From Metaphire vulgaris (lineage: Eukaryota; Annelida; Clitellata; Crassiclitellata; Megascolecidae): DNA of 64,000 bases. The stretch spans positions 16,728,776-16,792,775 of the forward strand of contig CM030845.1 of assembly GCA_018105865.1 (NCBI GenBank), read 5' to 3'. A program made the position numbers and the translations under genes. Shown one piece after another: positions 40,510 through 52,612 of this stretch; the stretch's first letter is position 1; each line of letters starts with the position of its first letter. The notes under the pieces are model-generated. The model saw only the letters and a list, made by a program, of their open reading frames with translations. It was not told where the DNA came from and did not search any database.

Positions 40510-41245
40510 AACAGTGACAGCTGAAGTTAAATGGATTTATCTTCTAGAAACAGGATCTAAATTGATTTCAAAATATTCACTTTTCAGCCACAAAATGGTT
40601 TATAGCAAAATGAGGGTTTCAACAGAATGCATGCATCAAAATCAGAAGCTAAAATGACAATTAAATGGTCTATTTGACCTCCAAAGAACAACAACAGAGC
40701 AGCCGATACGCCTAATAATACAACTCTGGAAAAGATGACGTGAGAATGAGAGACGTGAGAGCGAACTAAACATGATCAAAATCCTTTAAAAAAAGAAGTG
40801 AAAAATTCAGAATCTGAATGTTTTAAATTAATAATAAAACATAGCAGATCACTTCTTATCTAAGGCCAATAATGAGTTCCCTTATTTGAAGCTTAAAATT
40901 AATAATAGGAAGAGTTTGAATATAAATGTCTTTCGATCATTCAAAGACACAGAAGCATCTGTGTCTTTGCCTTTGTGACCTCTTTCCATTCCATTATTTA
41001 AATCTGAAATATCTAAATAATGACTGAGAATTCAAAATGGCATTTCATAGAAATAGAGCCAATCATGTGTAAGTTGTGTAACCCTTAATTAAGCATTGTG
41101 ACGCCCTTTCCACACAATGACACCAAAAACACAACCCAGAAGAATTTTCATCAGACAGAAAATATGAATTTCAAAAGAAGAATCTTCTCAAATAATTATC
41201 AAGCAAGAAAATCGAATCGAAGCGACGACGCCAATTAATGGTCAA
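40510..41245. other. DEGS1 downstream region; no gene seen
   Basis: AT-rich; probably includes the DEGS1 3' UTR nearest 41245. No recognised repeat or exon. Confidence 0.5.
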
Positions 41246-44200
41246 TCATTCTGCTTTGTTGTCTACGCCATTTTCTTCAGCGCAGTTCGAGCTGCTTAAA
41301 GTTCTTCGCTTGATTCTTGAATACGGACCGATCTCTGGGTCAAAGGCAAAGTCCCAGATGACTCTCACCCACGAAGTATGACAAGGAAGGTGATCATAGA
41401 ACTCTGGAGCAATCTTCTTCACCTAAGCACAAGACAATCACCTGACAGATCAATAAAAACACCTATAGAGATATTCAATCGCTGAATATCAATTGATTTT
41501 TTAAAAACAACATCATTAATTCAAAACTTAAAATATATACAATAACTTTATGTAAATTAATGCAAGTCTGCAATAAGAAAAGAGATCTCATCATCCAGAA
41601 CTGTTTGATTTCAGAATTTCTCAAAGCAAAAGTGAAAACCAGGGACAAACAGTCACAGGTTTTAGGATCAGATGTCCAAAGACTATATTCACTGAGATTC
41701 AGACAGCAGGCACAAAGAAAAGATACAAGAAGAGAAGAACCAGAGACAGAAAACAAAACAGACAGACAGACAGAGGTGGCCATTAAGATAAGCATATTCA
41801 AAGCCCCTTTTGCCACTTTACATTACATTACAAGATGCATGTAATGAGTTAAATTCTTCTGACAAATAGTACACAAGACCCTTGCCTGTGGTAACTTAGA
41901 TCCTGGGATGTTTGGAAAGTCGTGATGTTCATTGTGATATCCGACATTGAACGTGATGCAATTAAGGAATCCGTAGTAGGAGTAAGTCTCGTATCCTTTC
42001 TTGAACATGTAATGTTCAGAAATGAAGTGTCCAGCCACAGGATGTAAGCCCATCGCTAGAAATGTTCCCCCGCTCAGGTACAGAAGAGCTTTCCATCCCA
42101 TTGCGTAGTAGAGAACTACGTCAAAGCACAGCTGAGCAAAGAAGTTGTAGAACTCGAGCATCGTCAGGGGCTTTGGTCTCAGCATAAGAGGCCGAATGGT
42201 GTAGAAGACCGGCTGAAGAACGATCCACAGCAGCTTAGTAGAAGTGCGAGCGAAGAATCGCGCTTCAAGTCTCGACGGAATGTCGACGTCCAGCTCGTCA
42301 TCGCCCTGATACTTGTGGTGCTCCAGGTGATACTTCTTGAAGACGACTGCGTACGGAATGCCAAGTATTAGGTTACCAAAGATCGCCAAAGCACGGTTGG
42401 CCAGCGGCCGTGAAGGACCAAATGCCAGATTATGCGAGATCTCGTGAATGGCGAGAGTCATGCTGTGGTTGATGACACCGCCCCACGCATAACCAAAGAA
42501 CAGAAGAGTCAAGACGGAAGCATTTCGAAGCAGATACGCAGAAATCAACTGAACTACCACCATCATCACCACCGCATACTTCAGCCGATGGTCACTGCCC
42601 ATCAACTCCTTGATTTCTGGATATTTTGCTAAAACAAAAAGCAAATCACGTCAAGATAAAAGCAACTACAGCTGGACATGAATCGGCCATTTTGTTACCA
42701 ATCCTTAGAGAAAGATGCAGCTAAAGACCCCGACAGTTTCAGAAATTGCTAATTTAATTACCAGCAATTTCTCACAAAAAGTCAAAAACCATAATAGAAA
42801 AGGGAAATATTTACAGTCAGTGACATCAATTCAATTACCGATTATAATATAATCAGACATAGATACCTAAAAGCTTTCACATCTACTTCCAAATTCAGTT
42901 GTAGGCCTGCGAAATTCCCCCATGGACAATTTATTACAAATGAGAAGAATGGGTCCAACACTGCTCTTGTCATCTGATACAGAAAAGGAAATCCGAAAGA
43001 GCTTAAATGCTGTCAATTGTTCTCACTAAATGACCGTTAATTGTCCTTCTGATCTCTCGCTTGGCCAGGAAACCGAAGCCAGTTCAACTGCCCTCTGGTG
43101 ATCAATTCACTTTAAAATGCTAATTATCATTTGAAACTGTGAAGAATCAAGCGCAGAGAACGCAGAGCAGGTTACGTCCGGACTAAAGATCCAGTGAAAC
43201 CAGATTCTCAATGACACAGTCAACCCTAATTATTGTCATGTATGTATGCAAATGACTGGAAATTACAAATATCATGACATTAAGAGGTTTGGCGGTCAAG
43301 TCTTTATCTGGTTGAGTAGCTTTATTCTGTTGAGCAGAAACTTTGTAAGTCAGAAAAGACAACGAAGCAGAGAAGGAGGAGAGGAGGAGGAGAAGGAGGA
43401 TATTTTAGAATCATGAACTGATGAATATAAGATGATGCAGTCACACAGAACCAATCACAAAGTCCTTCAAAGAAGAAGGAAAACTGAGATTTCAATAAGA
43501 AAACGACAAAATCGGAGGACAAACTCTTCTGAGTATCATGATGAGACAGACCAAAGAGGAAGAAATCACCTGCAAACAGTGGCGCTTCCAGGATTTCTTG
43601 GTGCAGAGGATGAAATGAATTCATAGGAAGTTAGTGGGGGGATCAAAAGAGGACAAAAAATCAATAAATTTTACCAAAAAAGTCTGACAAAAAGGGATTT
43701 TTTCCTCTAATTTTACTACACTTTAATCAAAATATAGGTTGACAAGCAAAAAAAGTCATCCACAGAGTTTTCCCTGTAATTTTACTACACTTTAACCCAA
43801 AAATAGGGGTTTCACAGGCGAAAAGATGTCCAGAAGTCCAGTGGGGGATGCATCCACACTCATCCCCCACGTGGAACCGCCACTGCCTGGAAGACCAAAG
43901 GCAACACTGGTAGTAAGATTGGGAAAAGCAACGACCAAAGAATGAAGGAAGAGAAGGAGAAGTGAAGTGATTCGCTTGACACACAACTGAAATACATGGC
44001 ACGACAAAGTTATCAACAGCCACCACGTCATCCACGTCATCACATTTCAACTTCTTATTCTGCAAATGCATTTCACAGAAACAATCATCTCCACCACCAC
44101 CACCACCACCACCACCAGCAGCATTTTGACAGTTTGAAGAGATCTCCTAAAATCATTTGCTTTCTCTCAATTGGTGGCACGGATCGTTTCTCAGTTATTC

Positions 44201-46491
44201 ATCGAATGAAAATGTTTTTTACACTATGAAAATTGAGCTCCAAGTTCCCAATTTCTTCCAACATCATAAAGTCAACAAAATTGTCAAGTATCGAGTCACA
44301 TACAAAGAGAAATCAATGGCAGCTATTTAGCCTAGAGACCCTATGGACATTTAGCCTAAAGACCCTATGGACATTTAGCCTAGAGACCCTATGGACATTT
44401 AGCCTAGAGACCCTATGGACATTTAGCCTAGAGACCCTATGGACATTTAGCCTAGAGACCCTATGGACATTTAGCCTAGAGACCCTATGGACATTTAGCC
44501 TAGAGACCCTATTCGGTTCACGGGACTCGGCTCCTACTCACGCAGCTGCTGCACCGTTTGCCTTGTGTCTAGACGTAATTCTGTGGCATGCTGTACAACA
44601 TAAATGGTGACAAAATCAATAAACTCTCAATGTGAATACATCAGATCTCAGTTTCTACGGAAGACATTTGAGCTCATAAAGACTTTAATATTATCTCTTA
44701 ACCAATGCATCAGTCAAAGGACAAAAACACCAACAAAACTAATTCCCCGGATTCACTCATTACAACTGCAACATTAAATGCCTTTCTTAATGTAACGTAA
44801 CATTTTCTGTAAGCATCCAACATAAGCGGTGGTAAATAAACAACTACAAAACAACACATAACATTCATTTTCAGCATTAAGTTTAAATTTCCTCTTAAAC
44901 GTTCCTTTTGATTCCAAAATGCAACGTTAGTTCTAACAATTCATTCTCAAATGTTTCTCTTAACATCAGTCATTTTCTGTTATGAAACATCCCAGATATT
45001 TATACAATTCTCAAATGTCTTCTCCAATGCAATATTCTGTATTGCATTATTAACCCCTTTACTGGCCATTTATTTGTAACGTAATGTAAAATGGATGCAT
45101 ATGTGCATCACGGCCGGTAAAGGGGCTAAGATTACTTCTTATAACTGTCTATGTTTTTCTTCTGTCATTTCATATTCAACTTTCTTGCATTTACTTTACT
45201 TAATGATATTTATCGATCTTCATTATCAAAAATATCATCTGCATATTCCACAATAATGTCTATAATTTCATCTGCTCTGATGACTTGAGTTTCTTGTAAT
45301 GTCCCAATCTTAACAGAAATTCTGTGTTAAGATTGAAAGACAGACAAGATAATATCCAACATTGCTGTCGGACTCCCAATCAACCAGAACTTTTACAATC
45401 ATATCACGGTTAGTAAACTCTTATGGGCCAATCAATCAATCAACTTCAATGGTGCCACTATGATGATGATGATGATGCCTAAGCCTTTGGCCAAATGCAC
45501 AAAGTTAAACATGGATTTCATGACAAGAGCATCTGCCAATATCAGGAACATCACAGCATTTCTTAAATGAAGGATAAATGGACTTATAATTTTAAATTTC
45601 AATATCAAAAGTTATCCAGGAAATGAGACAAAAAGTGTCTGGCTCAAGACAAGCGCTGATAAAGCGGCCAATAAAACTTTGCCATGTGTTAAACAACTGA
45701 CTCATTCAACTCCTTCCATTCAGCCAAAGACATTATCTCCCCCCACCCCTTTATACAACCCTTCTATGATGACAACGATGACACTGATGATGAACTAATG
45801 TAGCTCTCTTTGTAATACACAGAGGCACAGATGGATTCAGGGTAGAGGTAAATGGGCACGTGCCCCCCAAATAAACCCCAAATTTCTAATCAAGATGAAA
45901 AGCAAAAAACCAGCCAAGACACGAATAAATAAGCAAATATTGTCTTTTCTTCTCTTTCAATAATTCTAACAACACGTGTCCAGTGGCGGTTCCAGGAATT
46001 CTTGGTGGGGGAAGAAAAAAAATTATAGGAAGTTGGTGGGGGAAGCAAAGTTAAAGGAAAATGAGAGGGAAATGGGTAATTCTTAGTGTTTTTCTTCACT
46101 AAATGTATAATAAACCTTGCCAGAAAAGGCTGACAAGCAAAAAAACGTCATTCGCAGTATATTTTTTAGTAGATTTTTGCTAAACTTACCAAACAAAAAT
46201 AGGTTGACAAGCAAAAAAGGTCATCCGCATTAAAGGCTTACGAAAAATACGTTGACAAGCAAAAACCTCCGGTGTGGATACATCCCCAGTCATAAACATG
46301 GGGGGAACCGCCACTGCACATGTCAATCGGCGTGGAATGGGGGCTCTTTGGGGGGCGGGGGCAAAGAAGAATGGAGAATGTAACTGATGATGATGAGGTT
46401 TTTAGCTACCGAGGATGAGTTTCCTTCTGGTCTTGTGAGGTTCTTCGCTGTAAACCCATTCGAAATCCTGCCTCGTCACCCTCTGACCCAT
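41246..46491 (-). CDS. DEGS1: Sphingolipid delta(4)-desaturase, complete, 3 exons
   Basis: Exons: 46410-46491, 41886-42628 and 41246-41422, joining in phase to 1002 nt (333 aa), near the usual 323 aa. Role: inserts the 4,5-trans double bond of dihydroceramide to give ceramide, at the ER membrane, using O2 and the cytochrome b5 electron chain. Seen: N-terminus [14 protein letters not shown] with Gly2, fitting the family's N-myristoylation; the junction [12 protein letters not shown]; His boxes [22 protein letters not shown] and [11 protein letters not shown]; several hydrophobic spans (about residues 45-85 and 155-200); and C-terminal [13 protein letters not shown] then GPYSRIKR. The short hydrophilic tail ([16 protein letters not shown]) is longer than usual. 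Intron 2 (41423-41885) uses a GC donor (CCACAG/GCAAGG) with a normal AG acceptor. Intron 1 is 3.8 kb and contains hAT elements and a 24-bp minisatellite. The hillarin-like gene lies divergently on the other side of a repeat-filled spacer. Confidence 0.97.
43577..43885. mobile_element. hAT nonautonomous element in DEGS1 intron 1
   Basis: 309 bp. The left end is CAGTGGCGCTTCCAGG and the right end inward CAGTGGCGGTTCCACG. The flanks CCTGCAAA and CCTGGAAG match at 6/8. The module occurs at 43737 (GGTTGACAAGCAAAAAAAG), and GGATGCATCC precedes the right end as in sister copies. Confidence 0.8.
44325..44512. repeat. 24-bp minisatellite, about 8 units
   Basis: Unit ATTTAGCCTAGAGACCCTAT then GGAC, with a single variant in the second unit. 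Because 24 is a multiple of three, one plus-strand frame stays open (repeating TFSLETLW), but nothing around it supports a gene. It lies in DEGS1 intron 1. Confidence 0.9.
44614..45980. other. DEGS1 intron sequence; mostly unrecognised
   Basis: AT-rich intron with a short palindromic repeat (45052-45131), a GATGAT run near 45461 and a possible transposon edge near 45830 (GCACGTGCCCCCC). No exon-like sequence. Confidence 0.5.
45052..45131. mobile_element. Very short TTAACCCCTTTACTGGCC-type inverted-repeat element
   Basis: About 80 bp. The left side is TTAACCCCTTTACTGGCC and the right side inward TTAGCCCCTTTACCGGCC. Possibly a TTAA-target MITE remnant, too short for a firm class. Confidence 0.5.
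45981..46316. mobile_element. hAT nonautonomous element 94 bp from DEGS1 exon 1
   Basis: 336 bp. The flanks CACGTGTC and CACATGTC form a 7/8 duplication. The left end is CAGTGGCGGTTCCAGG and the right end inward CAGTGGCGGTTCCCCC. Three module copies lie near 46128, 46201 and 46252. It ends in the first DEGS1 intron, close to the exon 1 donor. Confidence 0.9.
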
Positions 46492-46674
46492 CGATATTCC
46501 TCTATAAAGATCGCTTAAGACTAAGATTAAGACGATCTTTTTCGAATATTTCAACTTAATTTCAGAACGAATGACGACCTCCAACTCAACAGCCACCAAT
46601 CACCATCACCACCACCGCCAGACAACCTCTGCAGCTGCTGCAGCCGTGGAGGAGCAGGAGGAGCAGGAGAGCGA

Positions 46675-46675
46675 C

Positions 46676-46716
<41 letters not shown>
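46675..46716. repeat. (GCA)n trinucleotide repeat upstream of DEGS1
   Basis: About 14 units, possibly in the DEGS1 5' UTR or promoter. The overlapping plus-strand frame (His then Ala runs) is a by-product of the repeat. Confidence 0.9.
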
Positions 46717-47654
46717 TCAGGGCATCTGCGGATGTACATTCACAAAATTAATACCGTGCGATCATCGAATTAATACTAGAAACAGAGTAGGCCCTATACG
46801 CTTAACTTTTGATATTAAACGTCATTGCGGTACAATTAGAACTAGTTTTTGGAATGATACAAATGTCGCTGCAAGCATAAGTCAATCAATCAATCAATGG
46901 AAATTGATTGACGCATTGGTTCTTAAAAACCTTACTGGGTTTTCAATAGAAAGAAATCAAATACTACTAACTACTCAAACTATAGCATGTTTTAAAGTGG
47001 CTTAATATCATGGAGTTATTAACTCCATGCTTAATATGAATATACAGAAACGAAATTTTGTTCAGGCCCACGACTATAAAGAGTCGTTACTGTCTACTCA
47101 ATCTGATGATCATCGTTGTCGTTGTCAGTTTCATCAGTCTGTTTATAGTGAATTTTAGTTGTCTCTGTCTACGTTCTTTGTCAGGAAGTGATTTTGATGA
47201 ACAGTGTAATCGACAGATGGCGTCTAGACAGAAAACACGCACTGTATGTTAATTCGATAGATGGCCAAAGATTATTACAAAGACGTTGACTGACTCAAGT
47301 GTGAATAGAGTAAATATAAGTAGCGATACAATTACATAAAACTGATTTTAATATTGGAATTAATTTGTTGAAAGCTTTAAAGTAGAATTTGTCGCAAGAG
47401 TTTAACTCTTACTTATCAAATAATGGAACTCTAGAGAATGCACACCGGCAGTAATGACCTGATTGACCTCAGCAGCGCACCTGTTGTGTTGACAGGTGAC
47501 TTCATGTTGACATCGTCTTAGAATAGAAAGAACTTCTTCAACGACTGAAAGAGTTGGCAGACAATTTCATGTAAATTCAATTCGGTAAAAGTGTATTTTA
47601 GCGTCCTAAATTATTTAATTACTTAATTGTGAAATGTATTTTGAAATTGTAAAT
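46717..47654. other. Spacer upstream of DEGS1; no gene seen
   Basis: Probably contains the DEGS1 promoter. No motif I would call, and no family-like frame. Confidence 0.5.
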
Positions 47655-48065
47655 TAGGGGCTGTCCATTAATTATGTCAACAATTTTTGGGCATTTTTGA
47701 CCCCTCTCCCCTTGTCAACAACTGTCAACTTTCAGTTACCCCCTATAATTACGTCAAACACTTTTGACCCACCTCCAGATCAATGACAGGTCCCAATAAC
47801 AAGGTTAATATTTTTTGCGATGATGACCATTTTTCCCTTTTTTGCTCATCGAGTGTCAAAATGTGGTGGTGATGACCTTTTTTGCCATGCTTTTTTCCAC
47901 TGTAGTAAGTAGTATTCCATGAAATGTCCTAGTTTTTGATTATTTGTAAAAAGTGAAATTGTTGACGTCAACTTCTCTTGACCCCCTCCCCCTGTCAACA
48001 ACTGTCAAACTTTTTCAAACCCCTCCCCTTCTAAATTGTTGATGTAATTAATGGAAAGCCCCTTA
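47655..48065. mobile_element. GGGGCTGTCCATTAATTA-type MITE, copy 1 of a head-to-tail pair
   Basis: The ends are TAGGGGCTGTCCATTAATTA and, inward from the right, TAAGGGGCTTTCCATTAATT, followed by ATGTCAACAATT and ACATCAACAATT. The interior has a reverse-complement module (GATGACC ... TTTTTTGCTCATCGA). Same family as 32817-33403. Confidence 0.85.
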
Positions 48066-48067
48066 TA

Positions 48068-48482
48068 TAAGGGGCTGTCCATTAATTATGTCAACAATTT
48101 TTGGGCAATTTTTGACCCTCCTTGTCAACAACTGTCAACTTTCACTTACCCCACTATAATTACGTCAAAAACTTTTGACCCCCCTCCCCAAGATCAATGT
48201 CAGGTCCCAATAACAAGGTTATTATTTTTTGCAGTGATGACCATTTTTTCTTTTTTTGCTTATCAAGTGTAAAAATGTGGTGGTGATGACCTTTTTTGCC
48301 ATGCTTTTTTCCACTGTAACATGTAGTATTCCATGAAATTTCCTATTTTTGTATTATTTATACAAAGTGAAATTGTTGCCGTCAACTTCTCTTGACCCCC
48401 TCCCCTCCCCTGTCAACAACTGTCAAACTTTTTCAAACCCCCTCCCTCCTAAATTGTTGACATAATTTATGGACAGCCTCTA
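48068..48482. mobile_element. GGGGCTGTCCATTAATTA-type MITE, copy 2
   Basis: Same orientation as and near-identical architecture to the copy ending at 48065; the two are separated by two bases (TA). Internal differences are scattered (for example TATCAAGTGT for CATCGAGTGT), so the pair is not a fresh duplication. Confidence 0.85.
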
Positions 48483-48767
48483 ACTCTTCAGTTATAATGG
48501 CTGACGTGTATTAATTATTTAATTATCTAATTAATTGTGTATTTCAATTGTGCAAATCGAACGACAATGGTTGCCACTGGCGAAATTTTGGAGTAGGTGA
48601 CATACGAAGAGACATTTGGATGATTGCAAATCGGTCGGTCGAAATGACCGATAACGAAGGTGCACTTTTGCTTCTATAGCGCCACATATTGTGTACAGAG
48701 CATAAGCCGATGACACAACAAATCTAAATCTTGATCACATTAGAAACAAGTCCTAATGCAGCATATA

Positions 48768-48774
<7 letters not shown>

Positions 48775-48816
<42 letters not shown>
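48775..48816. repeat. (AT)n microsatellite
   Basis: About 21 TA units in the DEGS1-hillarin spacer. Confidence 0.95.
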
Positions 48817-48819
<3 letters not shown>

Positions 48820-48895
48820 GAAAACTTGACAGACAATTTGTGCTGTGCACATACGAGGGCAACACACTGCACGGTCTGGGAGTGGCCACTTAGCA

Positions 48896-49069
48896 CAGTG
48901 GCGTAAAGTGCACCCTTGCCGCCCATGGCTCCTGGCAAATCCGCCGCCCCAAATGCACTCTTATTACACCTGACAAGCAAAAAGAAGGTTGTCGCCAAAA
49001 TTTGCCGCCCCCATCATGTGTGCTATCCATGGCTAGAGCCCTAGTAGCCATTGGGATGCTACACCTCTG
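48896..49069. mobile_element. 174-bp hAT element with CAGTGGCGTA end
   Basis: Perfect ACTTAGCA duplication (48888-48895 and 49070-49077). The ends are CAGTGGCGTAAAGTGC and, inward from the right, CAGAGGTGTAGCATCC. One module copy (TGACAAGCAAAAAGAAGG) at 48971. It is inserted across the left boundary of the next element. Confidence 0.9.
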
Positions 49070-49075
49070 ACTTAG

Positions 49076-49244
49076 CAGTGTTTAATCTAGACTCTGAACT
49101 TGGAGGGGGGCTAACAAAGCCGGGGGGGAAGTCAGCTAGGGGGCTGCTGTTAGCTGATGTAGTATGACAAAGTTCCTGGGGGGAATTTGAAATTTCCGGG
49201 GGGAAGGGCAATTTTCCCCTGGAAACGGCCTAGATTAAACCCTG
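49076..49244. mobile_element. 169-bp hAT-like element with GTTTAATCTAG ends
   Basis: The ends are CAGTGTTTAATCTAGAC and, inward from the right, CAGGGTTTAATCTAGGC. Its original 8-bp duplication is CCACTTAG: one copy follows at 49245-49252, the other is preserved left of the neighbouring insertion at 48886-48893. Confidence 0.85.
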
Positions 49245-49462
49245 CCACTTAGCAAGCACAGGCGCCGATGAAAGAGTGAAAAGGCCAGCGCAGACAAGGA
49301 TCAAGTCGAGTATTTGTATGCATAGAGCTTCAAAAGAATGTAGTTGGGTTCATTGTAATGAAGAGTTTAATTAACCAGAAGGCAGAATTTGAACTGTATC
49401 CTCCTTCTAATGGGAATCCAGTGGAGACCCTTTGTCAACTGAGGTTATGTACTAAATTCTTT

Positions 49463-49822
49463 CAGTGGCAGATTTATATTTTTAGGCCCTGGTACACTTT
49501 CTTCTAAAAAGTTGCAGATCAATTGTGAAAAGTGGTGAGATGACCTTTTTGCTTGTCAAATTTTTAAAACCTTTTCTTGGGATACTTTGGGAAGAGTTAT
49601 AGATCAGGTGTAAGAGTAATAGTGGCAATAACATTTTTTCTTTTTTTCAGGACACATTGCGTGACAAATGGTTGCATTTAGGAAAATAAAGTTGTTTAAA
49701 TAAATAAATCATTAAAAATCATTATAAAATATTGCTAATAGAAAAGGTGGTCCCTTAAGTTTTTATTTTGCTGGTGGGCCCGGTACAAATGTACCATTTG
49801 AACCGTGGTAAATCCGCCACTG
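49463..49822. mobile_element. 360-bp hAT element with CAGTGGCRGATTTA ends
   Basis: The left end is CAGTGGCAGATTTATA and the right end inward CAGTGGCGGATTTACC. The flanks AATTCTTT and CTTTCTTT match at 6/8. A reverse-complement module (GATGACCTTTTTGCTTGTCA) lies at 49539-49558. Confidence 0.85.
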
Positions 49823-50040
49823 CTTTCTTTCTATGATTTCAGAAAGATTAAAGAATGAAGATGATATCTATGCTTGTGTTCTATCTTTAATCTCAAATAT
49901 TGTGATTTTAAAATCAATCAATGAGCTCATTTGATAAGTATTGCTTTGGAGTTGGGAGTTTGCATAAAACTTTGTTTTTTATACTTTGGACTCTTATTTG
50001 GTAGAAATTTTGATACTGTGAGGAGCAGACGTGAACCGCA

Positions 50041-50763
50041 ATGTGTGACTATGAACGGTCAGCAGATGAACTGCAGTTGGCCGTTGCAGATGACGGCATT
50101 CACTTCGATTTTCGACCGGAAAGTCCACAGCGCATGAATCGAGATGAAGTGATGTCAGTGCTCGGGTATCGCAAAGAGCGCATTGCAAAGCATGCATCCG
50201 TCTCTCGATTTAACAAACCGGAATCTTGCAATCGTTGTGGAAAGAAAGTCTATCAGGTGGAGCGGCTGGACGTGGGTGAGTTGTACCACAGAGGGTGCTT
50301 CAAGTGCTTCGTCTGCGGGATCCAACTGAGTCTGAAGACGTTTCATCGTGTCGTCATGGAGACGACAAAAGAAGTCTTCTGTCGAGCGCACGCGCCAAAG
50401 CTCAAGAAGAGCGTCGGCCAGGATTCCGTCGGTATTAGAACGGCCATTGATGCCCAGAAACAAGCGGGCGACAAGGTAAAGTCTGCTCAAATAAGACATT
50501 TGTATAGATTCTGCTGATGAAAATATTTTGAATTCCTTGGAAAATATCTTCACTTTGTTAATTCTCCTACTCTAGATCTTTGTTATTCTATCTTATTTTA
50601 TATTTTCACTGCACTTTTACATTTCCAGGTCTTACAATAAAGTAGAAAAATTCTGATAAATGTTAGTAATGATATTAATTATGGGCAACAAAACACTGGA
50701 GCATTTTTTTATTTCTCACTGTCTGTCTCTGTCTGTCTGTCTGTCTCTGTCTGTCTGTCTGTC

Positions 50764-50798
<35 letters not shown>

Positions 50799-52561
50799 TT
50801 CTCTCAGGAGCTAAGTCTGTGGTCTGTTTATTTGCTCTCAGATTGAGAAGAAAAGCGTCTTGCATTGTGAACAACTTAAAGTGCAACAAATCTTTTTTTA
50901 TTTGATCTCTTTCTGAATGTTTTTATTGATTTTGTCACAGTTTTTTTGCTTATTGTTGCTATTTTTGTAGGTTTTTAATCCTTTTGAACCGTGTTTCTAC
51001 AAACTCGATTCACCGTTGAAGGATCAGCAGAGATCTACTCTGCTCAAGTCACACAAGGTTTGCATTTGCTCTACAGTCGTATCCATGACGCAACTGTTCA
51101 ATGCATACTGAAACGCCAGTTAACACGAGGCCCAAACCTCTGACACAGCCAGTGGCTTCTATCTCCCTCTTGCATCTGGGCTCAATTCCCCCCAAAATTA
51201 CAAATTCCCCCTGTTAATTTGCTCCTTTGTAGACTAAGCATTATATTCAGCTTTTTATCCTTTGTGTTGGTCATAGCTATCATTGATTACTTCACGGTCA
51301 GTGTTATTTTGAATCAATATCAGTCTCAGTCCAGTTCAGATTAGTAGCAAAATATTTCACACCCCTCCCCCCATTTTTTTCCGGGTGCAGCTGCGCCCGC
51401 CTTAAATAGGGATAGAAGCCCCTGGACACAGCCATCTTAACACCGGTCACTGGTATATGAGATGGAGGCAACACTTTCATTACAATAGGCGTTCTTCATC
51501 AGTCCAAAGCGTTACCCGGGGATTGAACCCAGGTTGGCGGCTCATGTGGGAAAAGAGACGTTATTCCAACTAAATTAGGCACTTTTTAAGACACTAAGAC
51601 TTTACATAATGTGACAATATGTAGGTTTGACTCTACCTCCTCTTTTTAATTTTATTCAGACAATGAACATGGAATGTGAAGTGTTTTGAGTGGTCATTGT
51701 CTTTTAGGACTTTGAGAAGTTTGGCGTCTTGAAGCGCAGGCGAGTCTCGAAAAACGGCAGCAAAAGGAAGAGGACGAATTGTACAAACAGATCCTAGAGG
51801 AGCGAAGTCGTCTGATGCGAAGTCTTCAGGAGTTTCTAGCAAAGGAAAAAGAGCGTAACAGTGAAAGAGCTGATCGACTGGTTCGAACAGAAAGGGTCTT
51901 CGAAACAGGACAGGCAGAATGGACTACAAGAGGTCAGTTGCTGCGAGATAGAGCGACTGGAGATTTCTGATATTTTTCATTTTATAACTGCTAGTGGCAA
52001 TAGTTTCCATAGTTTTTCTGAACAATCACACTTCAGACATTGGTATTTGTTGTGAATGCAGTCTTTGTAATTTGTAATCAGCTTCTGTGTGGATTCTATA
52101 TTTGAAGATGCATTCGTAGATGAAGTAGTGGAGTGCATTGGAAGTGAAATATGAAGACTCAATTCACAGATAAATCTTTCTTCTGATGCTTTTGTTTCAT
52201 CATAGAACGTGTTTGGAATAATTGGAGTTCTATTTCTTTGATTAGGTAGAGCAGTTTTATCGTCAACAGTTGGAAACTCGAGTTAAGCAGCTGCTCGAAG
52301 AGATGGCGGTCGAAGAACGAGCGGCCGTTGAACGACTGATCGATAAACACACTCAAGAGATGCTCGTCTTAGTTCAGGAAAAGGTCAAAGAAGTCTTCTC
52401 TTATATTTTCCCAGTCTTGTGTAATGTAGTGGTTTTTAATTTTTATAGCCACAATGCATATTTGTTAATATCTTTATAATGTATGTCTGACATGACAATT
52501 TTTAAACACTATATTTTGGTTAAGAATGATTTTGCATTTAGTATGGTTAGTGTTGTTGTCT

Positions 52562-52612
<51 letters not shown>

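Noticed and set aside
44325..44512. Regular direct repeats that could suggest a CRISPR array
   Set aside because: Animal nuclear DNA, no spacers between units; it is a minisatellite.
44233..44610. A 125-codon repetitive frame
   Set aside because: Generated by the 24-bp minisatellite; no gene context.
46571..47005. A 144-codon frame with poly-His and poly-Ala runs
   Set aside because: Produced by the (GCA)n repeat upstream of DEGS1; nothing conserved outside the repeat.
51485..51590. Possible minus-strand tRNA gene
   Set aside because: Good B box, but the acceptor stem and anticodon arm do not close by eye.
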